A DNA stretch of 64,000 nt from Escarpia spicata. Its lineage: Eukaryota; Annelida; Polychaeta; Sabellida; Siboglinidae. The notes beneath the pieces were generated by a model. That model was not told the DNA's origin and ran no database searches. It was given only the letters and a program-made list of their open reading frames with translations. Below, one piece after another: positions 60,002-64,000 of this stretch (position 1 is the first letter of the stretch; every line of letters begins with the position of its first letter). The stretch lies in assembly GCA_963995525.1 (NCBI GenBank), contig OZ023205.1, positions 53,467,505-53,531,504 on the forward strand, in the 5' to 3' direction. A program made the translations under genes and the position numbers.

Positions 60002-61150
60002 TAATAAATTAAAAATAATAAATAAATAATTAAGTATGTACGTATGTATACATGTATGCAGGTATGCAGGTGTGTTTGCATGTATGCATGTATGTATACA
60101 TGTATGTACACTTTTATGTATGCATGTATGTGTGTATGTATGTATGAATGTATGTCTGTATGTATGTATGAATGTATGTATGTGTATGTGTGTATGGATG
60201 TTTGTATGTATGCATGTATGTATATATGTATGCATGTATGCGTGTGTGTATGTATGTATGTATGAATGTATGTACGTATGTATGTATGTATATATGTATG
60301 CATGTATGCAAGCATGCATGTATGTATGTTTGTATGTATGTATGTATGTATGTATGTATGTATGTATGTATGTATGTATGTATGTATGTATGTATGTATG
60401 TATGTATGTATGTATGTGTATGTGTGTGTGTATGCTTGTACGCTTGTATGTATGTATGTATGTATGTATGTATGTCTGAATGTATGTATATATGTATGCA
60501 TGTATGTACGTATGCATGTATGCATGTATGTACGTATGCATGTACGTACGTATGTATGAATGTATGTATGTATGTATGTATGTATGTATGTATGTATGTA
60601 TGTGTGCATGTATGTGTGTACGCGTGTACACGTGTGTGCGTGTGTGCGTGTGTGCGTGTGTGCGTGTGTGCGTGTTTTTTTAATAAATTAAAAATAATAA
60701 ATAAATAATGAAGTATGTACGTATGTATACATGTATGCAGGTATGCAGGTGTGTTTGCATGCATGCATGTATGTATACATGTATGTACACTTTTATGTAT
60801 GCATGTATGTGTGTATGTATGTATGAATGTATGTCTGTATGTATGTATGAATGTATGTATGTGTATGTGTGTATGGATGTTTGTATGTATGCATGTATGT
60901 ATGAATGTATGTATATATGTATGCATGTATGCGTGTGTGTGTGTATGTATGTATGAATGTATGTATGTATGTATGTATACTTGCATGTATGTATGTATGT
61001 ATATATATATGCTTGCATGTATGCATGCATGCATGCATGCATGTATGCAAACATGTATGCATGCCTGCCAATATGTCCGCCCGCCCGCTCCCCGCCTGCC
61101 TGCCTGTCTGTCTCTGTCTATCTGTTTGTATGTCTGTCTGTCCGCCTGCC
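60002..61150. repeat. (TATG)n array with a roughly 680 bp direct duplication
   Basis: Mainly ATGT tetranucleotides. The block that starts AATAAATTAAAAATAATAAA at 60004 and continues into TATGTACGTATGTATACATG recurs at about 60682 with few changes, so about 300 bp at 60004-60300 and 60682-60990 are near copies. The right end passes into GCATGCATGCATGC and CCTGCCTGTCTGTC words. Confidence 0.93.
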
Positions 61151-61866
61151 TGTCTGGTCATTGTAATTTCCATGCCGATAGAGTTCTTTTTCTGAAGTTT
61201 GGAGACATCCCGTATTTCCCCAGATATACGAATGCGTGAATTTCGGCATGTATGAAGTGTTTTGCAGCGGCCACGACATAGCGTCGTGTCAGTGTAGGAT
61301 GAGTAAACATCCGCCACTTCATCAAGTGTTTAACAGTGGCTAACGTCTCAAACAACAAGTGGCATTACAAGTAGTCCATACTTAGACAAAATAGGATCAG
61401 CATAGGTCAAGTCTGTTGACTTCTTGTGCAGCTGACTAAAGCCACATAGCAGGAAGTCGATCGCACGATGTAAGTACACAGTTGCTTTGCTTTCCGGGGA
61501 CATATTTAGTGATGTCATTTCATGGGAAGTGGTTGCATCGCTGAGTGGTAATGTGGTGGAATCTCGATCAAAAAGACAGGGGTTGGAATAAATCAACATG
61601 TTTATATTTAGATCTATAGATAATGTGGACCACTAGATCATTTAAATTTTCACAAATTACAAAACGTAATCAACAAACATGTTCTAAGAAATTCCAGCCA
61701 GAGAATGTTCCTAAAACATAAACAACAAAATGCTCACAACATTCATGGTATTGCTCAAAACTTCGGTTCGGTTCTAATTTAGGTAGACTGGTGATATGAA
61801 GTTTATCGTAAGTTTATTTTTTGTGAGGCACAATTTAGATCGGTGGTATTGCATGCAGGATTTGTC

Positions 61867-61868
<2 letters not shown>
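61151..61868. other. Unassigned host sequence
   Basis: No gene recognised between microsatellites. Confidence 0.4.
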
Positions 61869-61923
<55 letters not shown>

Positions 61924-61980
61924 GTGTATGTTTGTGTTTGCGTGTGTGTATGTGTGCGTACGCGTGTGTGTATGCGTAGA
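61869..61980. repeat. (GT)n microsatellite just upstream of galaxin-like gene 7
   Basis: About 24 GT units followed by GTGTATGTTTGT-type variants, ending 22 bp before ATG 62002. Confidence 0.93.
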
Positions 61981-62001
61981 CATGCGAATGTGTATATTTA
62001 A

Positions 62002-62765
62002 ATGTTATTCTGTTGTAGGATTAGTTTGCTGAAAGTCGCCGTCTGTTTGATGTGCTTGAGCACGTCAAATTGCAGTGCTTTCTTTCTAGTTATAAAAAGC
62101 GGTACGTTGATGTTTTTGCTTATCGCTGATAAGTTGGTAGAACTGTGTTGATGGGAGAGATCAATATTTTTTATAATTAGACATGGCCGTTAAACAAGTG
62201 TAACAATCTTAGAGGAAAGTAACCTAAAATGGATACAGGGACATGGCGAAATGGAAAAGCGTGTTTGGCACTGTAATTACGGGCTATACAAGTATTCATA
62301 CTTTTGCCTGTAACCTTAGTTAATCGTCTCTTAGAATCGTTGAGGTTGCAGTAAATTGTTTTTATTTTCCATTGTTAATAAACACGTCGAATACTGCTGT
62401 AACAGTAACTCATAATCGCAGCTTTGTGGCGTCTGTTAAATCATGACATGACGTAATCATCATATGGCAGTAATTGCACGTACAACCCGTACGATGCCCA
62501 ACTGAATTATAATGCTGCTGCATGTAGCTGCGTGAGTTCGTACTGATTTTATGACGATTGTGTGTGATTGTGTAACCTGCATGGATTTCTCATTTCAGAA
62601 TGCGCCGGGGTAGAGTTCACCGAAGGCCGATACATATGTTGCGCAGGAGAAGTAGTTCCATTGAAGTACCCGAACGGAAAGTGTTGCGGCACTTCCGTTT
62701 TCTACCCGCCGTACGAGATTTGTAAGGACGGAGACGTGATCAAGGGTGACAGGTCATTCTTCTAG
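62002..62765 (+). CDS. Galaxin-like small secreted protein 7 (two exons)
   Basis: Exon 1 (62002-62101) begins MLFCCRISLLKVAV, with a signal core VCLMCLSTSNCSAFF, and ends AGCG|GTACGT. Exon 2 (62599-62765) follows CATTTCAG and encodes C-x11-CC-x13-CC-x11-C (CAGVEFTEGRYICC, KCCGTSVFYPPYEIC, KDGDVI). Total 267 nt, 88 residues, phase-1 intron of 497 bp. It shares FYPP and the 13-residue middle loop with the gene at 57743-58676, so the two form a recent tandem pair in the same orientation. Start caveat as in that gene: GTTGTAG|G could be an acceptor. No TATA box is seen; a GT microsatellite occupies the promoter position. Confidence 0.7.
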
Positions 62766-63185
62766 CAACATTGACGCTGACCAACTTCTGTGACCTTTGG
62801 CAGACTTATAGTGACACCTTTACAGTACGAATGAAAACAAGATGCGCATATCAGTAGAGACTTTGCTTATTCCATATAGTCACATACCTAGGAAATTAAA
62901 GTATTGTGAAATGCAGAAACAGTGGCAGCAATAGTAGCAGCATACATTTGTTATTTTAGTAGTTAATAGTTGTAGCAACAGTGTTAAGTTTCAACAACAA
63001 AATATTTCGAATTTGTGGTTAATAAATGTTGTGGTTGATTTTTTGAAAGCACGTCGCTTATATGCTGTTGATTACTCCGAAATTTGTTTTTTTTATAGAA
63101 TTGTCAAAAGGCCAAAGTGTTTTTGTTCTGGTTCAAGTAGTGAGTATATCGCAACAGGATATATATGTGAAGAGTTGGTTTCCAC

Positions 63186-64000
63186 GAGGTGTTTGTGACG
63201 AGTGGACAGTCACAGGGTGTCTATGACGAGTGTGCTGACACAGGGTGTCTGAGACAAGTGTTGCCACAGGTTGTCTGTGACGAGTGTGTTGCAACATTAT
63301 GTCTGTGACCAGTGTGTTGTCGCACGGTGTCTAAGACGTATGAGGGTGTATGTGATATGTTTGTTACCATAGGCTGTAACGAGTGTATTACCACAGGGTT
63401 TCTGTTACGAGTGTGTTGCCATCGTATGTCTACGACGAGTGTGTAGCCAGAGTGTCTGTGACGAGTACATTGCAGCAGGGTGTCTCTGACCAATGGGTTG
63501 TCACATGGTGACTGTGACGAGTGTGTTACCACAGGGTGTCTATGGTGAATGTGTTTCTGTATAGAGTCTATGACCTGTGTGTTGCCATAGGGTGTCTATG
63601 ACGAGTTTGTTACCACAGGTTGTTTGTGACGAGTGTGTTGCCATACGGTGTCTACGACGAGTACATAGCCAGAGTATCTATGACGAGTGTGTTGCTACAG
63701 GGTGTCTGTGACGAGTGTGTTGCCATAGCATAGGGTTCATGTGACCAGTGTTTTGCCACATAGTGTCTGTGACGAGTGTTTTTTCACACGGTGTGTGTGG
63801 CGAGCGTTTTGCCACAATGTGTATGTGACGAGTGTGTTGCACCAGGTGTTTCTGACGAGTGTATTGCCATAGACTGTCTGTGACGATGGCGTATGGTGTA
63901 TATGACGAGTATGTTTCCACAGGGTGTCTCTTACGTGTATGTTGCCACAGGGAGCCGGTGTTGAGTGTGTTGCCGTAGGGTGTCTAAGACGAGTGTGTAA
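63186..64000. repeat. Degenerate minisatellite, unit about 27-30 bp
   Basis: Roughly thirty imperfect copies of GGTGTCTGTGACGAGTGTGT followed by TGCCACA, running off the window end. High divergence between units indicates an old array. Open frames on either strand are artefacts. Confidence 0.9.

Noticed and set aside
59968..61317. Open frames of 170-306 residues rich in HTYI or MYVC
   Set aside because: Products of the ATGT array.

Overview
The window is metazoan genomic DNA, most likely from a marine invertebrate (a mollusc or other lophotrochozoan is my guess; the sequence does not fix the phylum). The evidence is spliced genes with canonical GT/AG sites, several non-LTR retrotransposon classes, a tRNA-derived SINE, very dense microsatellites, and a complete-length Polinton/Maverick element bounded by host DNA.

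Layout. 1-13000: decayed LINE copies (3' end at 1-770, CR1/L2-like copies at 770-3720 and 10445-11770, a minus-strand reverse-transcriptase piece at 5620-6500). They sit inside a direct segmental duplication (about 4455-5567 and 11843-12995). 15439-30811: a 15,373 bp Polinton with about 200 bp terminal inverted repeats and a perfect 6 bp target duplication (CACAAC). 30812-41500: simple repeats, plus a 5.3 kb inverted repeat (34467-39728) whose arms carry a G-rich 24 bp minisatellite and whose spacer holds L1-like ORF1 and endonuclease remnants. 41500-62770: more small host genes between microsatellites, a 780 bp (CACT)n array, a 1.8 kb polypurine tract, a foldback element and a SINE. 63186-64000: a degenerate minisatellite running off the window.

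Host genes. Seven two- or three-exon genes (7121-7968 -, 13340-14089 +, 41552-42996 -, 47695-48425 -, 51537-54323 +, 57743-58676 +, 62002-62765 +) encode small secreted proteins of one family. Each has a signal-peptide exon, a phase-1 intron immediately before the first cysteine, and a domain with spacing C-x11..16-CC-x12..13-CC-x11..12-C, which resembles a single galaxin (di-cysteine) repeat. None is visible as one open frame; I assembled them from splice sites, and reading frame is preserved across every junction.

Polinton. Rightward genes: an RPA-like zinc/OB-fold protein, an unknown Cys-containing protein, and protein-primed family B DNA polymerase. Leftward genes: a NADAR-domain protein, packaging ATPase, two conserved virion-type proteins, two tiny overlapping ORFs, integrase with chromodomain, a membrane protein, penton-like capsid protein, a fused pX-like/major-capsid remnant, and adenain-type protease; a separate two-exon gene lies at the left end. 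The two convoys converge on facing AATAAA signals near 24290. The copy is broken: nonsense and frameshift in the polymerase, single-base frameshifts in integrase and ATPase, and most of the major capsid gene deleted. NADAR, protease, penton-like and several small genes stay open. Most notable are the intact NADAR gene, an array of CTCF-like motifs next to the right inverted repeat, a tRNA-Pro-like cloverleaf with a Pol III terminator, and a duplicated 33 bp promoter module.
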